From assembly GCF_000238055.2 (NCBI RefSeq), contig NZ_KE148312.1, positions 565,201 to 629,200 on the forward strand: a DNA stretch of 64,000 bases, given 5' to 3'. The notes under the pieces are model-generated. The model was not told the origin of the DNA. It did not search any database and saw nothing but the letters and a program-made list of their open reading frames with translations. A program made the translations under genes and the position numbers. Below, piece after piece: positions 32,895 to 41,285 of the stretch. Every line of letters begins with the position of its first letter. Within the stretch, counting starts at the first letter, position 1. Source of the stretch: Oribacterium parvum ACB1. GTDB lineage: Bacteria > Bacillota > Clostridia > Lachnospirales > Lachnospiraceae.

Positions 32895-34925
32895 ATGAAT
32901 CTTACAAAAATGGAATGCCCGAACTGCCACGGAGAACTCACGATACCGGATGGAATGAAGGAAGGCTTCGTTACCTGTGCCTATTGCAAGACAAAGGTCT
33001 ATATCGAGCCGAATAAGCCGAACATTACACAGAACATTCATATCGATAATGTCAATATGGGGCAAAGAAGCGCTCCGGTACAGCAGGATTTCGGTGTACT
33101 GCAGGCGGTAGCCATCATTGGCGGAATTGTTTTTATTTTCTTGATGCTCATTCTCAGTAACATTTTCCGCACACCTCGTACGTCTTATACAAACACTTCC
33201 CGTACGACGGCAACGTTCCGCAGCGTGCCGGAGGATGAAACCGTAAAGAGCTTCGTAGAAAAGGCTTTCGGAAAGCAACTTAAGGATATCACAACGGAGG
33301 ATTATAGCTCCATCGCTGCCCTGTCTATCCAAAAAGTGAACAGCGCCGATTCCGATAAAAATGAGCAATGGCAGTTTGACTTTGCAAAGTCTGTGAATGA
33401 TGACGGCACGGCGAAGGACCCGGAAACCATTTATCTTCCCGCTACAGATACCATTGATGAAGCGGATATGCAGGTTTTTACGGGGCTCACCACGCTCACC
33501 CTTGGATATCAGGTGCATTTCAACTATGATGCCGACTCCGATGCGAAGACACTGAAGAATCTGACCAATCTCCGCTATTTTTCCGGACAAAATGAGGATT
33601 TTCAAACTGTCTCGAAACTTTTCGCACACCCCGAGCAGATTCTCGGTCTCTACAACATTATGCTGGACGATGATGCTACCGGTGATTCCTACTCCGACGA
33701 GAATACGGAAGGGGAAGACCCGGACGCTCCTTTTAAGGCATTTTCTTCTCTGGAAGAACTCACCGTTCATATCGATGATGACTACACGAAGGGGCTTCTG
33801 TTCCTTCGAAACTTTCCGAAGCTAAAGACGCTTGCTCTGGGATTTTATGGAGACAAGCCCACGGACCTTTCCCCTCTTTCTTCTTTAAGTAGCCTGAGTA
33901 AGCTGGACCTACTGGGAACGAATGATTCTACCGTGGAAAATATCGGGGTACTTTCCGGTATGCCGCAGCTGGAACAGCTTTCCTTACGGAATTTAAAGGA
34001 TGTGAAGGACTTAAACTTCGTGCAGAACATGCCGAAATTAAAGTCCTTGAACTTGGAAGATCTTTCGATTTTGAATCTGGACGGTTTATCGGGGCATCTT
34101 TCCTTAAATAGCCTCTCCATTGACTGCTCTTCTCTGGAAAATGTCAATGCGCTCAGCACCCTCAGTTCTTTACAGACACTTTCCATCGGCTATCACACGT
34201 ATGATGTTCCCGACTTACACGGGTTATCTGCGCTGGAAAATGTGAAGTGTTATTCCATGGACCGAGATTCCATTTCCCACATGCCTTCCATAAAGAATCT
34301 CACCATCGATAACTATGGTAGTGAATACAGCGCCGATTTTTTGCAGGGAATGAATGCTTTAACGAACCTTACCATCATAGGAAACGGCATTACCGATGAG
34401 GTAGAGCCGGACCTCGGGTCTGTCCTTCGGGCACTTCCCTCTCTTTCAAGGCTGGAATTTCAGGATTCCCCCTTCAGCCGTTATAAGGATTATACAGAGA
34501 CGTTTACAAATACCGGGGTAAAAGAACTTCTTTTCACTCCGAACAAAAGCCAAGTAGCAAGTAGTGATCCTGTCCTTCCCGTTTCCCTAAGCCGCATGGC
34601 GGATGACAACACGGTGGAGAGCCTGACCCTCACACAGGCTATTCTTAGGAATGTGGATAACGAGTCGGAAGATTTTTCCGCCAATATTAAACCTTTCCTT
34701 TCTCATTACAAGGCCTTAAAGAGTCTCGACATCAGTAACAATAAACTGCAAAGCCTGGATTGCCTGGACGGCCTGACTACACTGGAAGAGGTGGATTTCT
34801 CGAATAACTATATCACCGACATCTCCATTCTTCGGAATCTCCCGAACTTAAAGAGAGTGAAAATGAGCGGAAACTCCATCGTGAATGCAGAGCTTCTGCC
34901 CGATGGCGTAGAAATAGTGGGATAA
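32895..34925 (+). CDS. Zinc-ribbon, transmembrane, leucine-rich-repeat protein
   Basis: A 676-aa protein. The N-terminal zinc ribbon has Cys8, Cys11, Cys28 and Cys31 (MECPNCHGEL ... VTCAYCKTKV). One membrane helix follows (AVAIIGGIVFIFLMLILSNIF, about residues 67-90). The rest is probably outside the cell and rich in leucine-rich repeats of irregular type, clearest at LEQLSLRNLKDVKDLNFVQ, LKSLNLEDLSILNLDGL, LKSLDISNNKLQSLDCLDGL and LEEVDFSNNYITDISIL. The design suggests a cytoplasmic metal-binding or sensing head and an external protein-binding surface. I chose the ATG at 32895 after GAGGAAAG; an upstream in-frame extension lacks conserved features. It ends in hairpin element B. Confidence 0.75.
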   Translation: MNLTKMECPNCHGELTIPDGMKEGFVTCAYCKTKVYIEPNKPNITQNIHIDNVNMGQRSAPVQQDFGVLQAVAIIGGIVFIFLMLILSNIFRTPRTSYTNTSRTTATFRSVPEDETVKSFVEKAFGKQLKDITTEDYSSIAALSIQKVNSADSDKNEQWQFDFAKSVNDDGTAKDPETIYLPATDTIDEADMQVFTGLTTLTLGYQVHFNYDADSDAKTLKNLTNLRYFSGQNEDFQTVSKLFAHPEQILGLYNIMLDDDATGDSYSDENTEGEDPDAPFKAFSSLEELTVHIDDDYTKGLLFLRNFPKLKTLALGFYGDKPTDLSPLSSLSSLSKLDLLGTNDSTVENIGVLSGMPQLEQLSLRNLKDVKDLNFVQNMPKLKSLNLEDLSILNLDGLSGHLSLNSLSIDCSSLENVNALSTLSSLQTLSIGYHTYDVPDLHGLSALENVKCYSMDRDSISHMPSIKNLTIDNYGSEYSADFLQGMNALTNLTIIGNGITDEVEPDLGSVLRALPSLSRLEFQDSPFSRYKDYTETFTNTGVKELLFTPNKSQVASSDPVLPVSLSRMADDNTVESLTLTQAILRNVDNESEDFSANIKPFLSHYKALKSLDISNNKLQSLDCLDGLTTLEEVDFSNNYITDISILRNLPNLKRVKMSGNSIVNAELLPDGVEIVG

Positions 34926-34972
34926 AGCGAAGAATTATGTAATACCAAAGACTGTCATACTTGAAATACTTG

Positions 34973-35180
34973 AAGGGGCTGTAAAAAATCAAAATGGTTT
35001 TCTAAGCAATATAGGTCTGAACTTGGGGCACGCTCTCGCTAGCTTCGCCACGTAACGGATACTAAGCGAAAAACTGCGTTTCTCTTGTTTTTCGCAAGTA
35101 CCGACGGGCTCAGACTACCCCCGCATTCAGACCTATATTGCAAAGAATCCCTTTATTATTTTGATTTTTTACAGCCCCTT
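34973..35180. repeat. Nested-hairpin repeat element, copy B
   Basis: A 208-bp palindromic element between convergent genes. The outer arms (34973-34995 and 35158-35180) are perfectly complementary over 23 bp and contain GGGGCTGTAAAAAATC. A second pair GCAATATAGGTCTGAA / TTCAGACCTATATTGC is perfect over 16 bp. The core stem is GCGAAAAAC/GTTTTTCGC flanked by CGGATACTAA and AAGTACCG. It probably works as a bidirectional terminator. Core and middle arms recur in copy C; the core recurs in copy A. Confidence 0.9.
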
Positions 35181-35183
35181 TGT

Positions 35184-35681
35184 CTATGCTTCTTTTACGA
35201 GTTTTCCGCTCATTCGGTCAATCGTCATCACAAGCACATTTACCCTGCTCCCCGCTTTTCTGATTTCCTCTTCTATGGACTCTTTTGTAGGATAGAAACG
35301 TTCTGCAAGCTTTCTGCAAATGGAAAGCACCTTATCCCGATTCTCTACGATTTCCATTCTTCCGAGGCAAACAACGGAACGAAAATGCCAAGGCCACTCT
35401 CCTTCTTTCTTAAATCCTTCGTCCAGCACCGTAAAGCAAACTTTGTTGTTCTTTGTAATGAGATCCAGCTTTAGTCCCTGCAACGCTCCGTGAAAATAAA
35501 GTTTTCCATCTTCTTCGTTATAGAATTGATTTAAGGGAATAGCATAGGGATAACCGTTTTCTCCGCGAAGAGCAAGTACTCCTCTCGGGGCTTCTTTCAG
35601 TACCTGTCTACATTCCTCCTCCGTAATTTCTTGCCTAAATCGACGCATTTTTCTGAATTCTTCTTCCATTGAACCTTCCAT
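35184..35681 (-). CDS. PNPOx-like flavin-binding protein (NimA-related)
   Basis: A 165-aa split-barrel protein of the pyridoxamine 5'-phosphate oxidase-like superfamily, which binds FMN or F420. Family-like stretches: MRRFRQEITEEECRQVLKEAPRGVLALRGENGYPYAIPLNQFY, GKLYFHGALQGLKLDLITKNNKVCFTVLDEG and RSVVCLGRMEIVENRDK. This pattern is common in 5-nitroimidazole resistance (Nim)-type and general flavin reductase proteins; the substrate is unknown. Two ATGs 12 bp apart could be the start; each has a GGAAGG-like site. Convergent to the LRR gene, sharing hairpin element B as transcript end. Confidence 0.82.
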   Translation of the reverse strand: MEGSMEEEFRKMRRFRQEITEEECRQVLKEAPRGVLALRGENGYPYAIPLNQFYNEEDGKLYFHGALQGLKLDLITKNNKVCFTVLDEGFKKEGEWPWHFRSVVCLGRMEIVENRDKVLSICRKLAERFYPTKESIEEEIRKAGSRVNVLVMTIDRMSGKLVKEA

Positions 35682-35910
35682 CCTTCCTCATTTCATAAGC
35701 TGAAACAGTCAGAAAACTATAGCATAGGGAAAAACTTTTTCCTATACTCTTCCACTATTGAAAAATGAATATCTTGTCCCCATCCCATTTTTTCTATTTC
35801 AAAAATTTATCCTTGAAAATAAACTATTTATAGAGAACGATTAGAAAAATACTTGTCTCTCTATTGTTATATACAACTAACTATTATATGATATTTATTA
35901 ATATTATGCT

Positions 35911-35931
35911 TATCTATTCACTATTTAGATA
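35911..35931 (+). promoter_or_regulatory. Inverted repeat upstream of the ABC/ECF operon
   Basis: TATCTA-N9-TAGATA at 35911-35931, about 30 bp before the first start codon. A second wider pair ACAACTA ... TAGTTGT flanks it. It could be an operator, but it does not match a Fur or T-box consensus. The remainder of the 280-bp gap 35682-35961 is AT-rich without a gene. Confidence 0.35.
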
Positions 35932-35961
35932 GTTGTTACTAACAATTCTTAGGAGGCCTTC

Positions 35962-37704
35962 ATGAACGTTTACAAAAAAGTATTTCGCTACGTTCCGGAA
36001 AAAATTGTACCGGGAATCCTTTCTATCCTGACTTCCCTCCTTTCCGGAGTGATTCTGGTCTATGCCTATATGCTCCTCTACTTCTTTCTGGAAAACCTAA
36101 TCCTTTTCCGAGACGAAGGGCAGAGCTATATCTTGAGTCTGAAAATTGTACTTGCCCTTACCCTGGCAGGACTTTGCTATCTCTTCTCCGGTGTCTTATC
36201 CCACATCTTTGCCTTCCGCCTGGAGACAAATCTCCGGAAGAAAGGGATTGAGGGATTGGCATCCGCTTCGTTTCGTTTTTACGACCTGCATTCATCCGGC
36301 TACATTCGGAAATCCATTGACAGCAATGCAGAGAAAACCCATCAGGCAGTGGCCCACATGATTCCGGACAGTGCCCAGGCATTTCTTGTGCCTCTCCTAA
36401 GCCTTGCTCTTGGCTTCTTTGTGAGTCTTCGGGTGGGCATCATTCTCCTTCTTCTTGTTCTGATTAGCGGCTTCTTCCTACAGAAAATGATGGGCGGCAG
36501 CCAATTTATGCAGTTTTATCAGGAAGCCTTAAATCATCTCAGTGCAGAAACCGTGGAGTATGTTCGGGGTATTCAGGTCGTGAAACTCTTCGGAAACCGC
36601 CTGCAAAGCTTCAAAGCCATGAAAGAGGCCATTGAAAGCTATGCAAAGTACGCTTATGAATACAGTTTAAGCTGTAAAACTCCCTATGTTCTCTACCAAT
36701 GGATCTTTTTAGGCTTAATTCCGATTCTGTCGATTCCCCTGTCCTTTCTCCTTGTAAAAGAAGCCCATCCCGAAAAACTAATCATCGATTTGATTATGAT
36801 TTTCTTTCTGGACGGCGTCATCATGGTGGCTTTCATGAAAATCATGTGGTCCGGCATGTACATTTTCAATGCAAGCTTTGCCATCGACGAAATGGAAAAG
36901 CTCTATAAGGCAATGCAGGAAGACAGCCTCCAATACGGCAAGGAAGAAAAGTTCCCAAATTACAGCATGGAGTTCGAAAATGTAGACTTTTCCTATGGAG
37001 ACAAGAAGGTTTTGGAAGGACTTTCCTTCCGCTTGGAAGAGGGAAAAAGCTATGCCCTTGTGGGGCACTCCGGCTCCGGAAAATCCACCATTGCAAAGCT
37101 CCTCTCCGGCTTCTACAAAGTAGATAAAGGACAGATTCGAATCGGGGATCTGCCCATTGAAAGCTATAGCAAGAATGCCCTGTGTAAGGCCATCTCCTTT
37201 GTTTTCCAAGATAGCAAGCTTTTCCATAAGTCAATTTATGAAAATGTGCTCTTAGGAAAACCGGATGCTACTCCGGAAGAAGTGCATCGGGCTTTGGACT
37301 TGGCAGGTTGCAGGGAAATTCTGGAGCGTTTTCCCGAGAAAGAAAATACCTTAATCGGTGCAAAAGGCGTTTACCTTTCCGGTGGAGAAAAACAAAGAAT
37401 CGCCATTGCCAGAGCCATCTTAAAGGATGCTCCCATCGTAATTCTGGACGAAGCCAGTGCTTCCATCGATGCGGATCAGGAGTATGCCCTGCAAAATGCG
37501 TTTAAGAATCTGATTCAGGGGAAAACCGTGATTATGATTGCTCACCGCCTGTCCAGTATTCAAGGCTTACATGAAATACTGGTTTTGGAAGAGGGAAAGA
37601 TTGTGGAACGAGGAAGCAGTAAGGAGCTTCTGCAAAGAGACAGTCGTTATAAAAAGCTCTGGGAACTTTATCAAACTACGGAAGATTGGAGGATAAACAA
37701 ATGA
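35962..37704 (+). CDS. ABC half-transporter (membrane + ATPase domains), first of a pair
   Basis: A 580-aa type IV ABC protein with an N-terminal six-helix transmembrane domain and a C-terminal nucleotide-binding domain: Walker A GHSGSGKST, Q loop FVFQDSKLF, signature LSGGEKQRIAIARAIL, Walker B PIVILDEASASID, H loop IAHRLSS. The segment TLGKATHQAVAHMIPDSAQAF-like (HQAVAHMIPDSAQAFLVP) is typical of the YbtPQ/siderophore-associated branch as I remember it, some members of which import. It overlaps the next gene by 4 bp (ATGA), so the two probably form a heterodimer. AGGAGG precedes the ATG. It is first in a five-gene operon ending with ECF components. Confidence 0.9.
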   Translation: MNVYKKVFRYVPEKIVPGILSILTSLLSGVILVYAYMLLYFFLENLILFRDEGQSYILSLKIVLALTLAGLCYLFSGVLSHIFAFRLETNLRKKGIEGLASASFRFYDLHSSGYIRKSIDSNAEKTHQAVAHMIPDSAQAFLVPLLSLALGFFVSLRVGIILLLLVLISGFFLQKMMGGSQFMQFYQEALNHLSAETVEYVRGIQVVKLFGNRLQSFKAMKEAIESYAKYAYEYSLSCKTPYVLYQWIFLGLIPILSIPLSFLLVKEAHPEKLIIDLIMIFFLDGVIMVAFMKIMWSGMYIFNASFAIDEMEKLYKAMQEDSLQYGKEEKFPNYSMEFENVDFSYGDKKVLEGLSFRLEEGKSYALVGHSGSGKSTIAKLLSGFYKVDKGQIRIGDLPIESYSKNALCKAISFVFQDSKLFHKSIYENVLLGKPDATPEEVHRALDLAGCREILERFPEKENTLIGAKGVYLSGGEKQRIAIARAILKDAPIVILDEASASIDADQEYALQNAFKNLIQGKTVIMIAHRLSSIQGLHEILVLEEGKIVERGSSKELLQRDSRYKKLWELYQTTEDWRINK

Positions 37705-39437
37705 TGAATTGGTTCAAAAAACAGTTCTCCCTTACGGAGCAGGGTGCAAAAAACCTGCAAAAAGCCAGCCTCTACTGCTTTCTTAGCTATTGCATCAATA
37801 TGTGCCCCGTTATGCTCTTACTCTATATCGCAAAGCTCCTTCTGGAAAATACGGATAGGAATGCCTTCTCGCCATGGGAGCTGATTGTTCCGGCGCTCGG
37901 TATCCTGCTCCTTCTCTACCTCCTGCTTTCCAAGGAATATGTCTGCCTCTATAATGCGACCTACAAAGAATCCGCAAACTTAAGAAAGAACATTGCGGAA
38001 ACCCTGGCAGACCTTCCCATTGCCTATTTTTCCAAGCATGACTTAAGTGATTTGTCGGAAAGCATTATGTCTGACGTGGAGAGGATTGAACACGCCCTAA
38101 GCCATTCTGTTCCCAAAATCGTGGCCATGTTTTTCTTCTTCCCGATTATGGGAATCCTGATGTGCTTCTCAAACTGGAAGCTGTCCCTTGCCACCCTTCT
38201 CCCTGCGATTTTCAGCTTTCTTTTGATTCCCTTATCCAGAAAGCTCGTACTGCAAAACAATCAAAAGTACTATCATCTTTTGCGGGAAAATGCGGAAGCT
38301 TTCCAGGAACATATCGACCTGCATCAGGAAATCAGCAGCTTTCTCCCTGACAAGGAGGTTAGAGAAGCCTTATTTCAAAAAATGGACAAGCAAGAAAAGC
38401 TCCACTTGAAGACGGAAATGAGCTCCTTTATCGTCGTGGGATGCTCTGCCATTTTTGCTTTCTTAAGTGTGGCTACAGTAATTTTCGTCGGTTTCCCGCT
38501 CTATCGAAGTGGCAGCATTTCCATTCTCTACTTCTTAGGCTTTATCATCGCCTCCATGAAATTAAAGGAAATCTTCGACATTTCCAAGGAAAGCCTGATG
38601 GAGATCTTCTATATCGCACCGGCGGTGCAGCGCATCTCCGAAATCAAGGCGGCAAAGAAGCAGGAAGGGCTCAGTACAACCCTTTCCGACTTCTCCATTG
38701 ATTTTCAGGATGTGTCCTTCTCTTACAATGAAGACAGGGCGATTCTGAAAGACGTCTCCCTGTCGGTAAAGGAAGGAGAACTTTTCGCTTTAGTAGGCCC
38801 CTCCGGCTGCGGAAAAACCACCATTTTACGCTTACTCTCCAGACTTTATGATGCAAATTCCGGAAAGATTTTCATCAGCGGAAAGGATTTACAAAACACA
38901 GCTACCGACTCCATTTTCCAAAAAATCTCCATAGTCTTTCAGGAAGTGAACCTCTTTAATACCACCATTTTGGAAAATATCCGTCTGGGAAGAGGGGATG
39001 CCACGGAAGAGGAAGTGCGGGAAGCGGCACGTCTTGCGAACTGTCTGGACTTTATTGAAAAGCTTCCCGATGGCTTCCAAACAAGAATCGGAGAAAACGG
39101 CGCAGAGCTCTCCGGAGGAGAAAGACAGCGTCTTTCTATCGCAAGAGCCTTTTTAAAGGATGCTCCTATCCTCCTCTTAGATGAAATTGCCGCAAATCTG
39201 GATATTGATAACGAAAGAAAAATTCAGGAAAGCCTCAGCAGCTTAATCCGTGGAAAAAACCGGACTGTAGTTCTTATTTCCCACCGAATGAAGTCCATTG
39301 AGAAAGCAGACCGTATCTTGGTTCTGTCCTCCGGTGAGGTGGATGCGGTGGGTACCCACGAAGAACTGCTGGAGCGCTCCAAAGTCTATCGGAATCTGGT
39401 TGAAAAGAGCAGGCTTGCAGAGGAATTCATCTACTAA
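37701..39437 (+). CDS. ABC half-transporter (membrane + ATPase domains), second of a pair
   Basis: A 578-aa partner of the preceding protein. N-terminal transmembrane domain, then a nucleotide-binding domain with Walker A GPSGCGKTT, Q loop IVFQEVNLF, signature LSGGERQRLSIARAFL, Walker B PILLLDEIAANLD and H loop LISHRMKS. Both half-transporters have complete motifs, but the Walker B glutamate is kept (LDE) with ASA versus IAA following, so the sites may be slightly asymmetric. I chose the ATG at 37701, preceded by GGAGG and overlapping the upstream stop as ATGA. A 211-bp spacer with 18-bp tandem repeats follows before the ECF S component. Confidence 0.9.
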   Translation: MMNWFKKQFSLTEQGAKNLQKASLYCFLSYCINMCPVMLLLYIAKLLLENTDRNAFSPWELIVPALGILLLLYLLLSKEYVCLYNATYKESANLRKNIAETLADLPIAYFSKHDLSDLSESIMSDVERIEHALSHSVPKIVAMFFFFPIMGILMCFSNWKLSLATLLPAIFSFLLIPLSRKLVLQNNQKYYHLLRENAEAFQEHIDLHQEISSFLPDKEVREALFQKMDKQEKLHLKTEMSSFIVVGCSAIFAFLSVATVIFVGFPLYRSGSISILYFLGFIIASMKLKEIFDISKESLMEIFYIAPAVQRISEIKAAKKQEGLSTTLSDFSIDFQDVSFSYNEDRAILKDVSLSVKEGELFALVGPSGCGKTTILRLLSRLYDANSGKIFISGKDLQNTATDSIFQKISIVFQEVNLFNTTILENIRLGRGDATEEEVREAARLANCLDFIEKLPDGFQTRIGENGAELSGGERQRLSIARAFLKDAPILLLDEIAANLDIDNERKIQESLSSLIRGKNRTVVLISHRMKSIEKADRILVLSSGEVDAVGTHEELLERSKVYRNLVEKSRLAEEFIY

Positions 39438-39502
39438 AACCGGTCGCTTCGAGACAAAAAAACAAAGCCTTGCAGGATCAATTTCAAATATGCGGAACAA
39501 GG

Positions 39503-39574
39503 GAAAAGGATATGCTTTAGAGAAAAGACATACTGTAGAAAAAAGGCATACTGTAGGAAAAAGACATACTGTAG
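39503..39574 (+). repeat. 18-bp tandem repeat in the ABC-ECF spacer (4 copies)
   Basis: Units start at 39503 (degenerate), 39521, 39539 and 39557, consensus GAAAAAGACATACTGTAG. A partial fifth copy follows. The repeat lies between the ABC gene stop and the ECF S-component gene. Confidence 0.9.
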
Positions 39575-39648
39575 GAAAGAAAGCTAACTTATTGGAAGGG
39601 GGCTTACTTTTTGAAAAGAGACTTAACGCATGAAGGGAGATTTGCTTT

Positions 39649-40233
39649 ATGAATAGAAACAAACTGACTATTAAAGACCTGGTTGTCATCGGCGTTTTTG
39701 TCGTGATTTACTTTATCTGTATGTTTGCTGTCGGGATGATGGGTGTCGTTCCGATTTTATATCTCGTCTATCCTGCTGCCTGCGCCCTTATCGGTGGGCC
39801 TATCGTCATGCTCTTTATGGCAAAGGTGAATAAGCCCTTTGGACTGCTCATTTTCGGCATGATAGGCCCCTGTATCATGTTCCTGTTTGGGCATACCTTT
39901 GTGGTGCCTCTCCTCTCCCTTCTCTTCTGCCTCCTTGCAGAAGGAATCCGGCGGATAGGAAACTATCAATCCGGCTCTTTCACGATGCTAAGTTATGCGA
40001 TTTTCAGTCTCTGTCCCTGCAATTCCTTGTTGCAAATGCTTCTTTTGAAAGAGCGTTATATGGAGTTTGTGATAAAAGAAATGGGAGAGAACTACGGAAA
40101 TGCCATTGAGAAGCTGATTAGTGTGCAAAATATGGCTATCGTTTATGTCTGCACCTTCCTTTTCGGTTTACTCGGTGCCTTTCTCGGAAGAAAGCTATTG
40201 AAGAAACATTTTGAAAAAGCGGGAATTGTATAG
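39649..40233 (+). CDS. ECF transporter S component (MptD / Trep_Strep-like)
   Basis: A 194-aa membrane protein, probably the substrate-binding S component of an energy-coupling factor importer. Five to six helices are visible (LVVIGVFVVIYFICMFAVGMMG, ILYLVYPAACALIGGPIVMLFMA, FGLLIFGMIGPCIMFLFG, VPLLSLLFCLLAEGI, MAIVYVCTFLFGLLGAFLG). The start KLTIKDLVVIGVF and the GGPIVMLFMAKV block fit the Trep_Strep/MptD type. The substrate is unknown. I recall similar cassettes linked to haem or siderophore uptake in other Firmicutes, which is a hypothesis only. GGGAG precedes the ATG. The EcfT gene follows after a 15-bp repeat tract. Confidence 0.75.
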   Translation: MNRNKLTIKDLVVIGVFVVIYFICMFAVGMMGVVPILYLVYPAACALIGGPIVMLFMAKVNKPFGLLIFGMIGPCIMFLFGHTFVVPLLSLLFCLLAEGIRRIGNYQSGSFTMLSYAIFSLCPCNSLLQMLLLKERYMEFVIKEMGENYGNAIEKLISVQNMAIVYVCTFLFGLLGAFLGRKLLKKHFEKAGIV

Positions 40234-40240
40234 CAAGACG

Positions 40241-40405
40241 GAGCAGAGCAATACGAGTAGAACAAGGCAGAGCAGAGCAACACGGAGCTAAGCAATACGA
40301 AGCTAAGCAATACGGAATAGAACAGTACAGAGTAGAACTGTACAGAGTAGAATAGTACAGAGTAGAATAGTACGAAATAGAACAGTATGGAGTAAAATAA
40401 TGCAA
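40241..40405 (+). repeat. 15-bp tandem repeat between ECF S and T genes (11 copies)
   Basis: Eleven contiguous units of exactly 15 bp, consensus AGTAGAACAGTACGG, degenerate at the left end and nearly identical around 40331-40375. The last unit (GGAGTAAAATAATGC) contains the Shine-Dalgarno GGAG and the ATG of the EcfT gene, so the tract runs into the translation start. Confidence 0.92.
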
Positions 40406-41134
40406 AATAAAAGTAATTTAGAGCGTAGCATCAAAGAAAAACCTTGGGCAGAAAAACGGAATCCCTTTAATCCGAACCCGATTACCAAGCTTCTCGTTTT
40501 ACTGTTTTTAGGCTTCACGATTATGCACTATCTCCCCTTTTACAGCGAATGGGCAGTGGTGCTTCTCTTCTCTGTCTTCTTCTTTCTGAATGGCTTCCGA
40601 AGAACCGCTCTGTTCTCCCCACTTGTTTTTGCCGTGCTCTGCTTTATTCCGGGGTACTCTGCCCAGTATTTTATGCCGGTCCCCTTACGCATCCTCTTTT
40701 CCTTTCTCTATATTTTTCGTCTGCTTTTTTTGCCCTATCTTGCAGGAAGCTTTTTCATGCGAACTTCGGATGTAGGCGCCATCTTAAGCTCCATGGATTT
40801 TCTCCATATCCCCCAATGCATTTCCATCCCTATAGCCGTGATGTTCCGTTTTTTCCCTGCCTTCACGGAGGAGAAAAAAGCTATTGAGCGAGCCATGAAG
40901 ATTCGGGGGATTCAGACCCGGAATCCCATCCAAAACCTGCTCTATGTTTCCATTCCGCTCCTCATCATTTCTTCGAATATTGCGGAGGATATCGCGAAGG
41001 CGGCGGAGTGCAAATGCATCGAGAATCCCGTCAAAAAGACGCGCTACAATACGGTTCGTCCGCAAATCGTGGACGCTGTTTTTCTATTTTCAATCCTGCT
41101 GATACTTGGATTAAGCTATTTTGGAGTTCGCTGA
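40400..41134 (+). CDS. ECF transporter T component (EcfT)
   Basis: A 244-aa membrane scaffold that couples the S component to the ATPases. Hydrophobic segments include LLVLLFLGFTIMHYLPF, WAVVLLFSVFFFLNGF and LVFAVLCFIPGYSA. The signature region FRFFPAFTEEKKAIERAMKIRGI carries the Ala-Arg-Gly coupling motif characteristic of EcfT, and a second one (DIAKAAECKCIENP) follows. The ribosome-binding site GGAG is supplied by the last 15-bp repeat. It lies between the S gene and the (frameshifted) ATPase gene. Confidence 0.88.
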   Translation: MQNKSNLERSIKEKPWAEKRNPFNPNPITKLLVLLFLGFTIMHYLPFYSEWAVVLLFSVFFFLNGFRRTALFSPLVFAVLCFIPGYSAQYFMPVPLRILFSFLYIFRLLFLPYLAGSFFMRTSDVGAILSSMDFLHIPQCISIPIAVMFRFFPAFTEEKKAIERAMKIRGIQTRNPIQNLLYVSIPLLIISSNIAEDIAKAAECKCIENPVKKTRYNTVRPQIVDAVFLFSILLILGLSYFGVR

Positions 41135-41285
41135 CTACACTATTTGGGAATTCGGTGACTGCGCTATTTCTTCCCGGTGCAATCAAGGAACGAAGAGGAG
41201 GATTCATCCCCTTCCTTATCCTGCTTAGATTGGGGCTGAACTTCTAATGAAAAAAACAGTAAAAAAGTGATAAAAAGGAGTTTTT

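Noticed and set aside
39298-39633. Overlapping ORF covering the 18-bp repeats (…EKRHTVGKRHTV…)
   Set aside because: It overlaps the end of the ABC gene in another frame, lacks a ribosome-binding site, and owes its length to the 18-bp repeat period being a multiple of three.
39503-40405. CRISPR array
   Set aside because: The repeats are directly adjacent 15-18-bp units without spacers, and there are no cas genes in the window.
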